Assembly (NCBI GenBank): GCA_902567095.1
Contig: CACFLG010000002.1
Coordinates: forward strand, 48,995-112,994
Direction: 5' to 3'
From: an uncultured OM182 clade bacterium
GTDB lineage: Bacteria; Pseudomonadota; Gammaproteobacteria; Pseudomonadales; Azotimanducaceae
DNA: 64,000 bases
Part shown: piece after piece, positions 22,976 to 32,961 of the stretch
How positions within the stretch are numbered: the first letter of the stretch is position 1
How the letters are laid out: every line of letters starts with the position of its first letter
Program-made: the position numbers and the translations under genes
Notes under the pieces: generated by a model
The model's input: only the letters and a program-made list of their open reading frames with translations
Database searches by the model: none
What the model was told of the DNA's origin: nothing

Positions 22976-23392
22976 ATGGAGATTTTATACCCAATGTTTC
23001 TTGTTATTACCCTTTCAGGAGCGTTATTTTTGTTGCTCGCAGCCACTAGGGTTCCTTCAATTATTAAATATTTCGGAAATTTACAAGCTGCAAAACATTC
23101 TGAGGATTTGAGGCCGAAACTGCCCAGCGCTGCAAGAAATATCACAGACAATTACAACCACCTATTTGAGCAACCAACTCTTTTTTACGCTCTTGTCACA
23201 TACATTTACTTAATGCAACACGTAGACACCATTCATCTTTATTTAGCATGGCTTTATGCAGCACTTAGGGCCGTTCACTCTGTTATTCAGATTACTTCGA
23301 ATAATGTTTCATATAGAGCCCTAATTTTTATAGGCTCGGGCGCTTGTTTGATGTTTATGATTGCGAAAGAAATTTTGTTTTTCTTGTCTTAG
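22976..23392 (+). CDS. MAPEG family membrane protein
   Basis: DNYNHLFEQPTLFYALVTY...LYAALRAVHSVIQ. Confidence 0.85.
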   Translation: MEILYPMFLVITLSGALFLLLAATRVPSIIKYFGNLQAAKHSEDLRPKLPSAARNITDNYNHLFEQPTLFYALVTYIYLMQHVDTIHLYLAWLYAALRAVHSVIQITSNNVSYRALIFIGSGACLMFMIAKEILFFLS

Positions 23393-23480
23393 AAAGGGTC
23401 ACTACTTATGATTTTCTTTAGAAAATTTTTAAAATGCTATTTTATAATCAACCTGAACTAGTGGGCCCTAATATATTAAG

Positions 23481-23816
23481 GTGGCGAAAAGAATGAATTG
23501 GTACTTTTTTCTTTTTATTGCGATCTCTCTCGAAGTGCTCGGCACCATGCTTCTCCCCCTATCTCAGAATTTTTCTAAGTTAATCCCAACTGCTGTTTTG
23601 CTTCTCGCTTACGCAACATCCTTTTACTTTCTAGCTCTTGTTTCTCAGAAACTTCCTTTGGCTGTAATTTACGCCTCTTGGGCTGGATTAGGAGTTTTTT
23701 CGGTAGCTATCCTTAGTAATCTAATTTACAGACAACCATTAAATTGGCAAATAATTCTCGGTCTATTTTTGATAATTATTGGGGTGACGATCGTAAATGT
23801 GTACAAAACCTCATAG
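23481..23816 (+). CDS. SMR-family small multidrug efflux protein
   Basis: 111 aa, 4 TM; AISLEVLGT...LPLAVIYASWAGLGV. Confidence 0.88.
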   Translation: MAKRMNWYFFLFIAISLEVLGTMLLPLSQNFSKLIPTAVLLLAYATSFYFLALVSQKLPLAVIYASWAGLGVFSVAILSNLIYRQPLNWQIILGLFLIIIGVTIVNVYKTS

Positions 23817-23855
23817 CCTCAACGGTTGCATGTTCAAACAGTTTTAAAGAAATAT

Positions 23856-25064
23856 CTAAATAAGTTTATATAAGGCCCTAGTTAGTTTATTTGTAGTTTG
23901 ATAAAGCTCCTGTAATTTGTGCATCCTGTTGCACAGGAAGCCATAGCCGATTTTTTTCTCTAGGTCTCCAAATGCAACTGAGCCTCCAATTCCACAGTGA
24001 CCAAAAATCGAAGCGGGATGTTTTTTGGAAGCGATAGTTGTGATGCCTAACCCTATATCAAAACCCACACCAAAATTTATATCTGCCCCGAACAAAACAG
24101 TGTCCGGTCCATTCGACAATGGTTTGATGCTTTGTATCAGAGTGTTTTCGTTCAAGAGCTTTTTTCCTTCCCGTTCGCAACCCGTGCTCAGGATACCAAA
24201 CAATTTGGCCAAAGATTTCGCAGTCCCGTGTCCATTCGCGGAGGGTATTTCCGCTTTCCGCCATTCATCTTCGTTGGCGTAATTAGAGTCCGTTATGCCG
24301 CTATCAAATGCAATTTTGAAATCTCCTTTGCTTAGGAATTGCTTCAAGTTTTTCAGTTGCGCCGGAAGAAGAAAGCTAGGCACAAACTTTAATACCTCAA
24401 AAGATTTAGGGTTTGGTTTCGAATCAACTAACACGTCACCACATCTAGTTATGTCCTGGTCATTAAGGCCAATCTTGAAGTCAATCCCAAATGGATCGGC
24501 TATTTCCTCTCTAAAGTATTCACCAACAGATCTTCCATCTATTCTTCTTATGATTTCCCCGACTAGCCAACCGTAGGTCAAGGCATGGTAACCTTGAGTT
24601 GAACCTGGCACATAAAATGGGGCCTGATTTTGAAGTAAGTCGATCCAGCCTTCCCAGTCTCCAAATTTAATATCAGGAAAGCCTTTTTCAAATCCGAACA
24701 TTCCGGCGCGATGACAAAGGAAGTCGCTGACTTTCGTTTGTTCTTTCCCGTTGCATCCGTATTCCGGCCAATATGTTGTTACTTTGTCAGTCAGATCAAG
24801 TTTTCCTTCGTCTATGAGTTTGACGATACATAAGGCTGTGATCGCCTTTGTCGTAGAGAAAACATTAAGGATGGTGTTTTCAGACCAGGGCTCAGATCTA
24901 TTACGATCTTTGTGCCCACCCCAAAGGTCCACGAGCATTTCACCGTCTTTTTCTATTGCAATAGCGGCACCAGTATCAAAGCCGCTTTCCAATGATTTTC
25001 TAAAAATCTCTTCTATTTCTGAAAGTCTTGAGTCACAGTGTCCGGATACGGCTACTTTTTCCAT
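23856..25064 (-). CDS. Serine hydrolase (class C beta-lactamase-like/EstB family)
   Basis: STTKAITA (SxxK), GYHALTYGWLVGEIIRR (YxN-like region). Confidence 0.9.
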   Translation of the reverse strand: MEKVAVSGHCDSRLSEIEEIFRKSLESGFDTGAAIAIEKDGEMLVDLWGGHKDRNRSEPWSENTILNVFSTTKAITALCIVKLIDEGKLDLTDKVTTYWPEYGCNGKEQTKVSDFLCHRAGMFGFEKGFPDIKFGDWEGWIDLLQNQAPFYVPGSTQGYHALTYGWLVGEIIRRIDGRSVGEYFREEIADPFGIDFKIGLNDQDITRCGDVLVDSKPNPKSFEVLKFVPSFLLPAQLKNLKQFLSKGDFKIAFDSGITDSNYANEDEWRKAEIPSANGHGTAKSLAKLFGILSTGCEREGKKLLNENTLIQSIKPLSNGPDTVLFGADINFGVGFDIGLGITTIASKKHPASIFGHCGIGGSVAFGDLEKKIGYGFLCNRMHKLQELYQTTNKLTRALYKLI

Positions 25065-25209
25065 TAGGGGGTCCCTCGAGATTTTTTATTGAGGCAATAT
25101 AGCACGGCCACTTGGTCGTTCTACTTTATTCGGAGTCTTTTTCTGAAACGCTGGCGGATGCATTGATTTTTAACTATCGTTTGATCTAACAATATTAGGG
25201 TGTAAAAAA

Positions 25210-25578
25210 TTGAGCTATTGGTTTTTCGTTTCAGCTTCATTTATCTCGCTGGGGAGTGCTATATTTCACGGGTTAGTCGGAGCAAGAATTTATCTAGACA
25301 ATATATCTCAAAGTGATATGACGACACTTACCAAGTCCTTAAGCCTAGTAAGTTGGCACGTTTTTACGATATTTCTTTTAGTCTCTGCTGTGACGTTCGT
25401 TTTGCTAGCATATCACCCTAGGTTTGAGAGTGCGGCATATCCCCTTATCGGGATAAATTTTTTAGGCGCTACCTTGTTTTTTTTCTTGGGCTTCGGGAAT
25501 CATAAAAACCTAATGAAACTGCCGGGCGCCTACTTAATGTCAATCACAGGTCTTTTAGCTTTGCTTGCAGTTGTTTGA
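25210..25578 (+). CDS. Hypothetical four-TM membrane protein
   Basis: 122 aa hydrophobic ORF, TTG start. Confidence 0.6.
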   Translation: MSYWFFVSASFISLGSAIFHGLVGARIYLDNISQSDMTTLTKSLSLVSWHVFTIFLLVSAVTFVLLAYHPRFESAAYPLIGINFLGATLFFFLGFGNHKNLMKLPGAYLMSITGLLALLAVV

Positions 25579-25603
25579 ATCGGTTGGCATCCAGAAACTC
25601 TTG

Positions 25604-25620
25604 TTGAGAATGATTCTCAA
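25604..25620. promoter_or_regulatory. Predicted Fur box
   Basis: Perfect palindrome TTGAGAATGATTCTCAA, 19 bp upstream of the iron-binding protein gene. Confidence 0.8.
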
Positions 25621-25639
25621 TTAGGTAGAATGATCATCT

Positions 25640-26659
25640 ATGAGATATTTAATTACTGTTTTATCAATCGTCCTTTTACCGCAGATTCTTGCCGCGTCTG
25701 AAGTTAATGTTTATACCTCCCGACACTACGATTCTGATGCGGCTCTGTATTCGGAGTTCACAGATCTAACTGACATAAAAGTTAATATTATTTCCGGCAA
25801 AGGACCTGCATTGATAGAGAGGATAAAATCTGAGGGAGTAAATTCACGAGCTGATATTTTTTTTACCGTAGATGCTGGTAATTTATGGAAGGTCCAAAAA
25901 GAAGGTTTATTCCAAGGCATTAAATCAAAAAACGTTCTTACGACAGTTCCAGAAAATTTGAGAGGTCCTAACAACGAATGGACGGCGATCGCAAAAAGAG
26001 CGAGAGTGGTGTTCTATAACCCTCAAAGAGTGAGCCAAAAAGAAATTATCGACCTTGCTTATGAGGATTTGGCAGATGCTGCATGGAAAAATAGAGTTGT
26101 TATTAGGAGCTCTAGTAATATGTATAACCAATCCCTGGTTGCAGCGCTTATCTCTAATATTGGTCTTGAAAGAACAGAAAAATGGGCAAAAGGCTTAGTG
26201 GAAAATTTCGCAAGGAAGCCCCAAGGGAACGATAGGTCCCAGATCATGGCGGTCGCAAATGGTGAAGCTGATTTGGCTGTCGCCAATAGCTATTACTTTG
26301 GCGTGATGCTCTCTGGTTCTGCTGGAGAGCAGCAACAAGAAGCAGCCAAAAAAGTAAGAGTTTTGTTTCCCAATCAAAAAAGCCGAGGAGTTCATATAAA
26401 CATAAGTGGTGCGGGTATCTTAAAGCACTCGCCAAATTCTGAAAACGGTAATAGATTTCTAGAATTTTTGCTTTCGCCGAAAGTACAAAAATATATGGTC
26501 GATCGATCATACGAATACCCTATATTGGAGGAGATTCTGCCTAGCCCAGAAATTGCTGGGCTAGGCCTCGGTTTTAAAGAAGATGACATTTCAGTCAAAA
26601 AATTTGGTGAACTAAATCCCGAGGCCATCAGACTTATGGACCGGTCAGGTTGGAAATAG
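25640..26659 (+). CDS. fbpA: Fe(3+) ABC transporter substrate-binding protein (FutA/FbpA type)
   Basis: Signal peptide, EVNVYTSRHYDSDAALYSEF, C-terminal region; followed by permease and ATPase. Confidence 0.92.
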   Translation: MRYLITVLSIVLLPQILAASEVNVYTSRHYDSDAALYSEFTDLTDIKVNIISGKGPALIERIKSEGVNSRADIFFTVDAGNLWKVQKEGLFQGIKSKNVLTTVPENLRGPNNEWTAIAKRARVVFYNPQRVSQKEIIDLAYEDLADAAWKNRVVIRSSSNMYNQSLVAALISNIGLERTEKWAKGLVENFARKPQGNDRSQIMAVANGEADLAVANSYYFGVMLSGSAGEQQQEAAKKVRVLFPNQKSRGVHINISGAGILKHSPNSENGNRFLEFLLSPKVQKYMVDRSYEYPILEEILPSPEIAGLGLGFKEDDISVKKFGELNPEAIRLMDRSGWK

Positions 26660-26708
26660 AATTTCACTGGTTTAAGCTCTATTCTTCTATCGTAGCAGCT
26701 TATTAAAA

Positions 26709-28334
26709 TTGAGATTCAGTAACTTTTCTCTCTGGAGATTTTTCCCCTATCTAGTTTTAATCGTGTTCACGGCACCTCTTTTCGTGGTCTTGGCTAGTCT
26801 TTTTGGAGAGTATTCTGAGAACTGGGCGCACTTGTTTGAGTACGTCTTAGTCGATTACGTAAGTACAACGGTCACCTTGGTAGTTGGGGTCTCTGTTTTA
26901 GTTTTTTTGATAGGGACTACTACCGCATGGATAGTTACAAACTATAATTTTCTAGGTAGGAATATATTTGAGTGGGCGCTTATTCTTCCTTTAGCTATGC
27001 CGCCCTATGTTATGGCATATACGTTCACAGGTTTATTCGATCCTTATGGAGACGCAAATAATCTAGTCAGAGATTTCTTTCAACTGAGTAATGAGACCGT
27101 TGTCTTTCCCAATTTTAGGAATGTTTATGGGGCCATTATTGTTTTTTCTTTTACCCTCTACCCGTATGTATATTTAGTTTGTAGAAGCGCATTTTTAAAT
27201 CAATCTAAATCAATGAAAGAGGCGGCGCGAATCTTGGGATTGAGTCAGATACAGGTTTTTTATAGCTTGGCGCTTCCTATCGCGAGACCAGCGGTAATTG
27301 GGGGACTAGTTTTAGCCATCATGGAAACTCTTTCGGACTTCGGCGCGGTAGATCATTTTGCAATCCAAACATTCACTACAGGAATTTTTAGAACTTGGTA
27401 TGGAATGTATGATCTTGGTACAGCCATGCAACTGGCATCCTTTCTCTTGCTTACGATTGGCATTCTTTTTCTGATAGAAAGGAGCGCGAGGACAAGACGG
27501 AACTACACATCAAATAATTCAAGTTTCTCCCCGCAGTCTGAGCTGAAACTCAAAGGCCTGAATTCTTTAATTGCTTTTTCAGTTTGTCTCTTGCCATTGT
27601 TGATTGGTTTTATTCTCCCAATTTTAGAGCTCGTTCAATGGGCTTACCAAAGTAATTTAGCTTTTTTTAACCAAAAATTTTTCATTACCGCTTTCAACAC
27701 GTTGTCACTGGCGATATGTTCGGGAATCATCTGCGCTTACATAGCCTTGTTGATCAATTTTTCAATGCGCTTCGCTCCTAACCGGGCTATTAACAAGCTT
27801 AGTTTCCTTTTATCAATTGGTTATGTGATACCAGGTTTGATTTTGGCAGTTGGGTTGGTGCAGCTTTATTTATACCTAGATAATAGTATTCTGCAGAGCT
27901 CAAAGTTTTTCCTCACGGGTTCTTTAGTTGGCTTAGTGTTGGCCTACATTATAAAGACATATGCATCTGCTAATTCGTCCATCGAGTCAGGCTATGAGAG
28001 ACTTAGCAAGTCCTTAGACAATTCGGCAAGGGTTTTAGGAGCCGGAAGCTGGACATTGTTGCGAAAAATACACATGCCTCTGCTTAAAACTAGCCTTTTC
28101 ACTTCGATACTTCTCGTGATGTCCGATGTTGTCAAAGAATTACCTGCCACATTGATACTAAGACCGTTTAATTTTGATACGCTAGCTGTTTCGACTTATC
28201 TTTACGCTGCTGAAGAGCGAATGCATCAGGCAGCTGCGCCCGCTATCGCGATTGTTGTAGTCGGGCTCATCCCAATCATATTGCTTACAAAAATGATCAG
28301 AGAATCAAGAGTATCTGTGAAAAATGACAACTAA
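26709..28334 (+). CDS. fbpB: Fe(3+) ABC transporter permease (two-domain)
   Basis: 541 aa; two binding-protein-dependent permease motifs (EAARILGLSQIQVFYSLALPIARPA, NSARVLGAGSWTLLRKIHMPLLKTS); TTG start. Confidence 0.93.
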   Translation: MRFSNFSLWRFFPYLVLIVFTAPLFVVLASLFGEYSENWAHLFEYVLVDYVSTTVTLVVGVSVLVFLIGTTTAWIVTNYNFLGRNIFEWALILPLAMPPYVMAYTFTGLFDPYGDANNLVRDFFQLSNETVVFPNFRNVYGAIIVFSFTLYPYVYLVCRSAFLNQSKSMKEAARILGLSQIQVFYSLALPIARPAVIGGLVLAIMETLSDFGAVDHFAIQTFTTGIFRTWYGMYDLGTAMQLASFLLLTIGILFLIERSARTRRNYTSNNSSFSPQSELKLKGLNSLIAFSVCLLPLLIGFILPILELVQWAYQSNLAFFNQKFFITAFNTLSLAICSGIICAYIALLINFSMRFAPNRAINKLSFLLSIGYVIPGLILAVGLVQLYLYLDNSILQSSKFFLTGSLVGLVLAYIIKTYASANSSIESGYERLSKSLDNSARVLGAGSWTLLRKIHMPLLKTSLFTSILLVMSDVVKELPATLILRPFNFDTLAVSTYLYAAEERMHQAAAPAIAIVVVGLIPIILLTKMIRESRVSVKNDN

Positions 28335-28974
28335 CGTTCTAAAAATTGAGCAACTCTCATACTCGTACATTGGAAGCAATAGGGTCTTGGATAACTTGGA
28401 GCTAGAGATTCAAGCAGGTGAGAGGGTAGGATTACTTGGGCCCTCTGGTTGTGGGAAAAGTACCTTGCTCCGTTTAATAGCAGGCCTAGAGAAACCTGAT
28501 GTTGGAAGTATAACTATATTAGGAAATCTAGTATCTGGTCATAGGGCAATGGTTCCCCCAGAAAATAGAAAGGTAGGATTAGTCGTTCAGGAAAAAGCGC
28601 TTTTCCCTCATATGTCGGTTAAAGACAATATTATTTTTGGAATTAGGAAAGAAAAAAATAAGAACAAAGTTGTTTCTGATCTATTGGAAATACTAAAAAT
28701 CACGAGCCTGTCTGAAAAGTTTCCTCATGAGATTTCTGGAGGCGAGCAGCAACGAGTTGCGCTAGCACGATCCATCGCCCCTGCCCCTAAATTATTGATG
28801 CTTGATGAGCCCTTTAGTGCTTTGGATCAGTCTTTAAAGAACGAGCTCTATTCCGAAATATCTAAAGTGATTAGTGAAAAACAAATCACTATTTTGTTGG
28901 TCACCCATGATGTTGATGAAGCTAAGATTTTAACAGATAGGCAGTTGGAGATAGCTGATTTACAAAAAAAATAA
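28324..28974 (+). CDS. fbpC: Fe(3+) ABC transporter ATP-binding protein (short form)
   Basis: GPSGCGKSTLLRLIAGLE, SGGEQQRVALARSIAPAPKLLMLDEPFSALD; only 216 aa. Confidence 0.92.
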   Translation: MTTNVLKIEQLSYSYIGSNRVLDNLELEIQAGERVGLLGPSGCGKSTLLRLIAGLEKPDVGSITILGNLVSGHRAMVPPENRKVGLVVQEKALFPHMSVKDNIIFGIRKEKNKNKVVSDLLEILKITSLSEKFPHEISGGEQQRVALARSIAPAPKLLMLDEPFSALDQSLKNELYSEISKVISEKQITILLVTHDVDEAKILTDRQLEIADLQKK

Positions 28975-29266
28975 GTTAAAGGTTGGCACTCCTTTTCAGA
29001 GGAAGGTTTGGGCTGAGCTCACCAGAATCCCGCCTGGTGAGACAAGGTCTTATAAAGAAATTGCAATTTTGATTGGATCGCCAAAGTCGTCCAGAGCCGT
29101 AGCGAATGCGTGTGGAAAAAACCCTCTACCCATTATTGTGCCATGCCATCGAGTCATCCGGTCCGACGGGAGTCTTGGGGGCTACAGCGCTTTAGGAGGT
29201 GTTGAACAGAAACGAGCCTTGCTCAAGTCTGAGCAGACTGAAAAAACAGGCAGAAAGTGGACTTAA
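28958..29266 (+). CDS. Lone methylguanine-DNA methyltransferase (Ada/Ogt C-terminal) domain; probable ATT start or pseudogene
   Basis: Open frame LKVGTPFQRKVWAELTRIPPGETRSYKEIAILIGSPKSSRAVANACGKNPLPIIVPCHRVIRSDGSLGGYS; PCHR active-site motif. The domain begins upstream of the first canonical start (TTG 29069). Confidence 0.7.
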   Translation: MYKKNKLKVGTPFQRKVWAELTRIPPGETRSYKEIAILIGSPKSSRAVANACGKNPLPIIVPCHRVIRSDGSLGGYSALGGVEQKRALLKSEQTEKTGRKWT

Positions 29267-29442
29267 TTTAAGTTGAGCGATGCTTTTCAAAATATCTTCC
29301 AAATAGTTAATTTCAAAGGCCTTGGAAGGCTCAGGTCTGCCAATCCTGCTCTCCGTTCGTGGTTTTCTTGCGAAATCTCTAGATGTTATCGATTGTTAAA
29401 TTTTAATCGAAAATTAATATAAATTCGCTTTACAGATCAGAT

Positions 29443-30729
29443 ATGATGGCCCTCTCATTACCGTTAGGTTGGAAGAAGGCTGTGGAGAGTTTGTTTTTAG
29501 ATCCGACCTTGATTTTAATACTAGCCGCACTAGCTGGCTTTTTTATGGCTTTCGGTATTGGAGCTAACGACGTAGCAAACGCGATGGGGACGTCTGTTGG
29601 AAGCAAGGCAATAACCCTAAAACAGGCCGTCATCATAGCAGCAATCTTCGAATTTCTAGGCGCTTATCTAGCGGGAGGGGAAGTCACGTCAACGATTCGA
29701 AAAGGCATCGTTGATCCAAATCTCTATTCTGAGAATAATAACCTTTTCATAATAGGAATGATTTCATCCCTTCTTGCAGGGGCAAGCTGGTTATTTTTTG
29801 CAAGTAGAAGGGGTTGGCCCGTATCGACAACTCACTCGATAGTCGGTGCAATTGTAGGGTTTGTGGTTGTATCAATGGGCTTCGAGGCAGTATCTTGGAG
29901 TAAAGTTGGAAATATCGCGGCGAGTTGGGTTATCTCTCCAATAATTGCTGGAGTCATCTCTTTCTTGATTTACTTAAGTGCTAAGGCGCTAATTCTAGAT
30001 AAAAAAGAACCTACTGTTGCTGCTGTCAGGGTACTCCCTTACTACATTTTCGTCGCAGCTGTAATTGTTGCCTTGGTAACGGCGAGAAAGGGCCTAAAAC
30101 ATGTGGGGCTTCCTCTAACTGAAATACAAATAATTTTGGTCACTTTGGGCTTTGGTGCACTTGTGATGATCATCGCCGCAATAATATTACAGCGGAGCCG
30201 AGAGAAGATAGAGCAATATGGTGTAGAGTCTGGTTTTGCCGTTCTCATGTTAGTTACTGCTTCTGCAATGGCTTTTGCCCATGGATCGAATGATGTAGCA
30301 AATGCTATAGGCCCAGTGTCGGCCATCATAAGCGTGGCGATGGAAGGAGAAATAGGTTCTCGCGCTGAAGTAGATCCGCGAGTGCTTTTGCTGGGAGGGG
30401 TTGGGATAGTTTTTGGTTTGGCCATGCTTGGAGGGAAAGTTATAGCTACCGTGGGTAACAAGATTACGACATTGACTCCTAGTCTAGGTTTTTCAGCCGA
30501 ATTGGCTGCTGCATCTACTGTGGTTGCAGCGACGTACGTTGGATTTCCAATATCGACAACTCACACTTTGGTGGGGGCAGTAATTGGTGTTGGTTTAGCG
30601 AAGGGTATCTCGCACCTTGACCTCGGCTCAATAGGGAGAATTATTCTTTCTTGGGTGGTTACGATACCCGCTGGAGCTATTCTTTCAATTTTATTTTACC
30701 TTTCTTTGAAAGCTTCATTCGGTTTGTAA
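29443..30729 (+). CDS. PiT-family inorganic phosphate transporter
   Basis: GANDVANAMGTSVGSKA and AHGSNDVANAIGP repeats. Confidence 0.95.
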   Translation: MMALSLPLGWKKAVESLFLDPTLILILAALAGFFMAFGIGANDVANAMGTSVGSKAITLKQAVIIAAIFEFLGAYLAGGEVTSTIRKGIVDPNLYSENNNLFIIGMISSLLAGASWLFFASRRGWPVSTTHSIVGAIVGFVVVSMGFEAVSWSKVGNIAASWVISPIIAGVISFLIYLSAKALILDKKEPTVAAVRVLPYYIFVAAVIVALVTARKGLKHVGLPLTEIQIILVTLGFGALVMIIAAIILQRSREKIEQYGVESGFAVLMLVTASAMAFAHGSNDVANAIGPVSAIISVAMEGEIGSRAEVDPRVLLLGGVGIVFGLAMLGGKVIATVGNKITTLTPSLGFSAELAAASTVVAATYVGFPISTTHTLVGAVIGVGLAKGISHLDLGSIGRIILSWVVTIPAGAILSILFYLSLKASFGL

Positions 30730-30819
30730 CCAAAAACAAGCCACCGTAACTGGGTTGTTCGACTCTGCTCGAGCCTAATGTAAACTGCTATCCTGAAGGG
30801 ATAGTTCAGGAAATCCTTC

Positions 30820-31323
30820 ATGTGCAAAGATAAAAGAGATTTAATTATTATTCGGCACGCGCAAGCTAAACTGGCCTCTCATTCAGGTCTTGATTTTGAT
30901 AGACCCCTAACAAGTTTAGGAGAGGAGCACGCGATGTTAATGGCCCGCAGGGCGATAAGCTATGAGCTAAAAATTGATCAGTTGATTTGCAGCCCAGCCC
31001 TTCGAACAAAAATGACGGCCCTAGCTTTTTGTCGAGAGATTGGCTTTCACGAAAACAGAATTCTCTATCTAGATGATCTCTATGAAGGAACCCTTCAGAA
31101 TTACCTAAAGGTCTTTTCAACATTAACTGAAAACACAACTGTTATTTTAGGGCATTACCCTGGAGTGCAGAAATTAGGAAACTGGCTGTGCGGCATTCAT
31201 CTCGAAGATTTTCCTACAGCTGGAATGATGCATTTGAACAGCTCCGTAGACCAAATAGCCAATATCTCAGCAGGGGACGGAAAATTGCTTCGATTCGAAT
31301 ATCCTAAAATGTTTGAGACCTGA
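30820..31323 (+). CDS. SixA-like histidine phosphatase
   Basis: LIIIRHAQAKLA RHG motif; ICSPALRT; ILGHYPGVQ. Confidence 0.88.
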   Translation: MCKDKRDLIIIRHAQAKLASHSGLDFDRPLTSLGEEHAMLMARRAISYELKIDQLICSPALRTKMTALAFCREIGFHENRILYLDDLYEGTLQNYLKVFSTLTENTTVILGHYPGVQKLGNWLCGIHLEDFPTAGMMHLNSSVDQIANISAGDGKLLRFEYPKMFET

Positions 31324-31476
31324 TCTACTAAAACCAGTGAATTAACTAATAAAACACAAATTCTGTTACCCTTATCTTTAGAAAATTACCTAAAATTCTC
31401 ATTTCATAAAAAAAGGAATGAACATCCGTGCTCTTTATAAAAGACCGAGTGATATCCAACTAATCGAGAAATATTA

Positions 31477-32850
31477 ATGACAGCTAAAACGATGGAAGAG
31501 CTGGTCGCTCTTTGCAAGCGACGAGGCTTTATTTATCAAACTAACGAAATCTACGGGGGATTGCAGGGTCTATTTGACTATGGTCCATTAGGTGTTGAGC
31601 TTAAGAATAATCTAAAACAATCTTGGTGGAGCTCAATGGTCTATGAGCGGGACGATGTGGAGGGGCTAGATGCCTCAATCCTAACTAATCCGGCTGTGCT
31701 TAGACAATCGGGTCACGAGGACACTTTTACTGATCCTCTCGTTGATTGCAGGAGCTGCAACGCGAGATGGAGAGCTGATCACATAGAAAAACAAGAGTGT
31801 CCGGCATGTGGGTCAACTGATCTCACCGAACCAAGGGCCTTTAATTTGATGTTTAAAACAGCTGTCGGGCCTGTAGATGACGGCTCTTCCTTTGCATATC
31901 TTAGACCCGAAACAGCCCAACAGATTTTTACCAACTTTAAAAATATTGTTGACTCTACGTCGCGAACCTTACCCTTTGGAATTGCCCAGATTGGAAAAGC
32001 CTTTAGAAACGAGGTGACCCCCAGGAACTTTATCTTCAGAGTAAGAGAATTTGAACAAATGGAGCTTGAATTCTTTGTTGAGGAAGGCTCGGACGAGGAA
32101 TGGCATGAAATTTGGGTCGAAAAAAGATTGGCGTGGTGGAGAGATCAAGGAGTTAGTGAAGAAAACCTTAAACTACTTTACGTCCCAGAAGAAGATCTCT
32201 CTCATTACTCGAAGGCGACGGTAGATATCATGTACAAATTTCCCCACGGTCTAGAAGAACTCGAGGGGATTGCAAATAGAACGGATTTTGATCTCGGTTC
32301 TCATTCAAAGAATCAAAAAGACCTGAATCTGACGGCAACCGTTAAAGAAAATAAGTCTTCTAATTCTAAATTAGCGATTCAAAAAAGGGATACTGGAGAA
32401 TGGATTGTCCCGTTCGTGATTGAGCCGTCTGCTGGAGTAGATAGAGGCGTATTGGCGGTGATTAATGAGGCCTATAAGGTCGAGATTTTGGGAGAAGGAA
32501 AAGAGAGAACGGTTCTTTCTTTTCCTGCTCATCTTGCTCCAATTAAAGCAGCGGTGGTTCCCCTAAAAAGAAATAACGAGGATCTTGTAAAAGCTGCGCA
32601 TGAGCTTAAGGATCAGCTCCAGTCGCTTAGGCTTGGACGTGTAGTAGTAGAAAACTCCGGAAACATAGGAAAAAGCTACAGACGTCATGATGAAGTTGGA
32701 ACCCCAATGTGTATTACTATTGATTTCCAGACTCTCGAAGATGGCACGGTGACTTTGAGGGACAGAGATTCTATGGAGCAAGAGAGGGTCCATCTAGACA
32801 TGGTCGGTAAAACTTTTCAAGAGAGAATAGTTAGGCCTGATTCGAGATGA
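31477..32850 (+). CDS. glyS: Glycine--tRNA ligase, homodimeric (alpha2, archaeal/eukaryotic/Gram-positive-type)
   Basis: [34 protein letters not shown]; single-chain class II architecture. Confidence 0.95.
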   Translation: MTAKTMEELVALCKRRGFIYQTNEIYGGLQGLFDYGPLGVELKNNLKQSWWSSMVYERDDVEGLDASILTNPAVLRQSGHEDTFTDPLVDCRSCNARWRADHIEKQECPACGSTDLTEPRAFNLMFKTAVGPVDDGSSFAYLRPETAQQIFTNFKNIVDSTSRTLPFGIAQIGKAFRNEVTPRNFIFRVREFEQMELEFFVEEGSDEEWHEIWVEKRLAWWRDQGVSEENLKLLYVPEEDLSHYSKATVDIMYKFPHGLEELEGIANRTDFDLGSHSKNQKDLNLTATVKENKSSNSKLAIQKRDTGEWIVPFVIEPSAGVDRGVLAVINEAYKVEILGEGKERTVLSFPAHLAPIKAAVVPLKRNNEDLVKAAHELKDQLQSLRLGRVVVENSGNIGKSYRRHDEVGTPMCITIDFQTLEDGTVTLRDRDSMEQERVHLDMVGKTFQERIVRPDSR

Positions 32851-32885
32851 ATAAACTAGAAATATAAAAAGTCTGAACAAGCGAC

Positions 32886-32932
32886 TAGCTATTAATAAAT
32901 AGCTAAAAAAGGCCCTAATAGCGAGGGCCTTT
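32886..32932. terminator. Tandem hairpins between convergent genes, probable bidirectional terminator
   Basis: TAGCTATT-AATA-AATAGCTA (32886-32905) and AAAGGCCCT-AATAGCG-AGGGCCTTT (32908-32932). Confidence 0.75.
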
Positions 32933-32961
32933 AGATAACTTAGTCTTCAAGTGGTGGAGCA

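Noticed and set aside
24025-24576. Plus-strand ORFs opposite the serine hydrolase gene
   Set aside because: Antisense to a well-supported beta-lactamase-family gene on the minus strand; no independent support.
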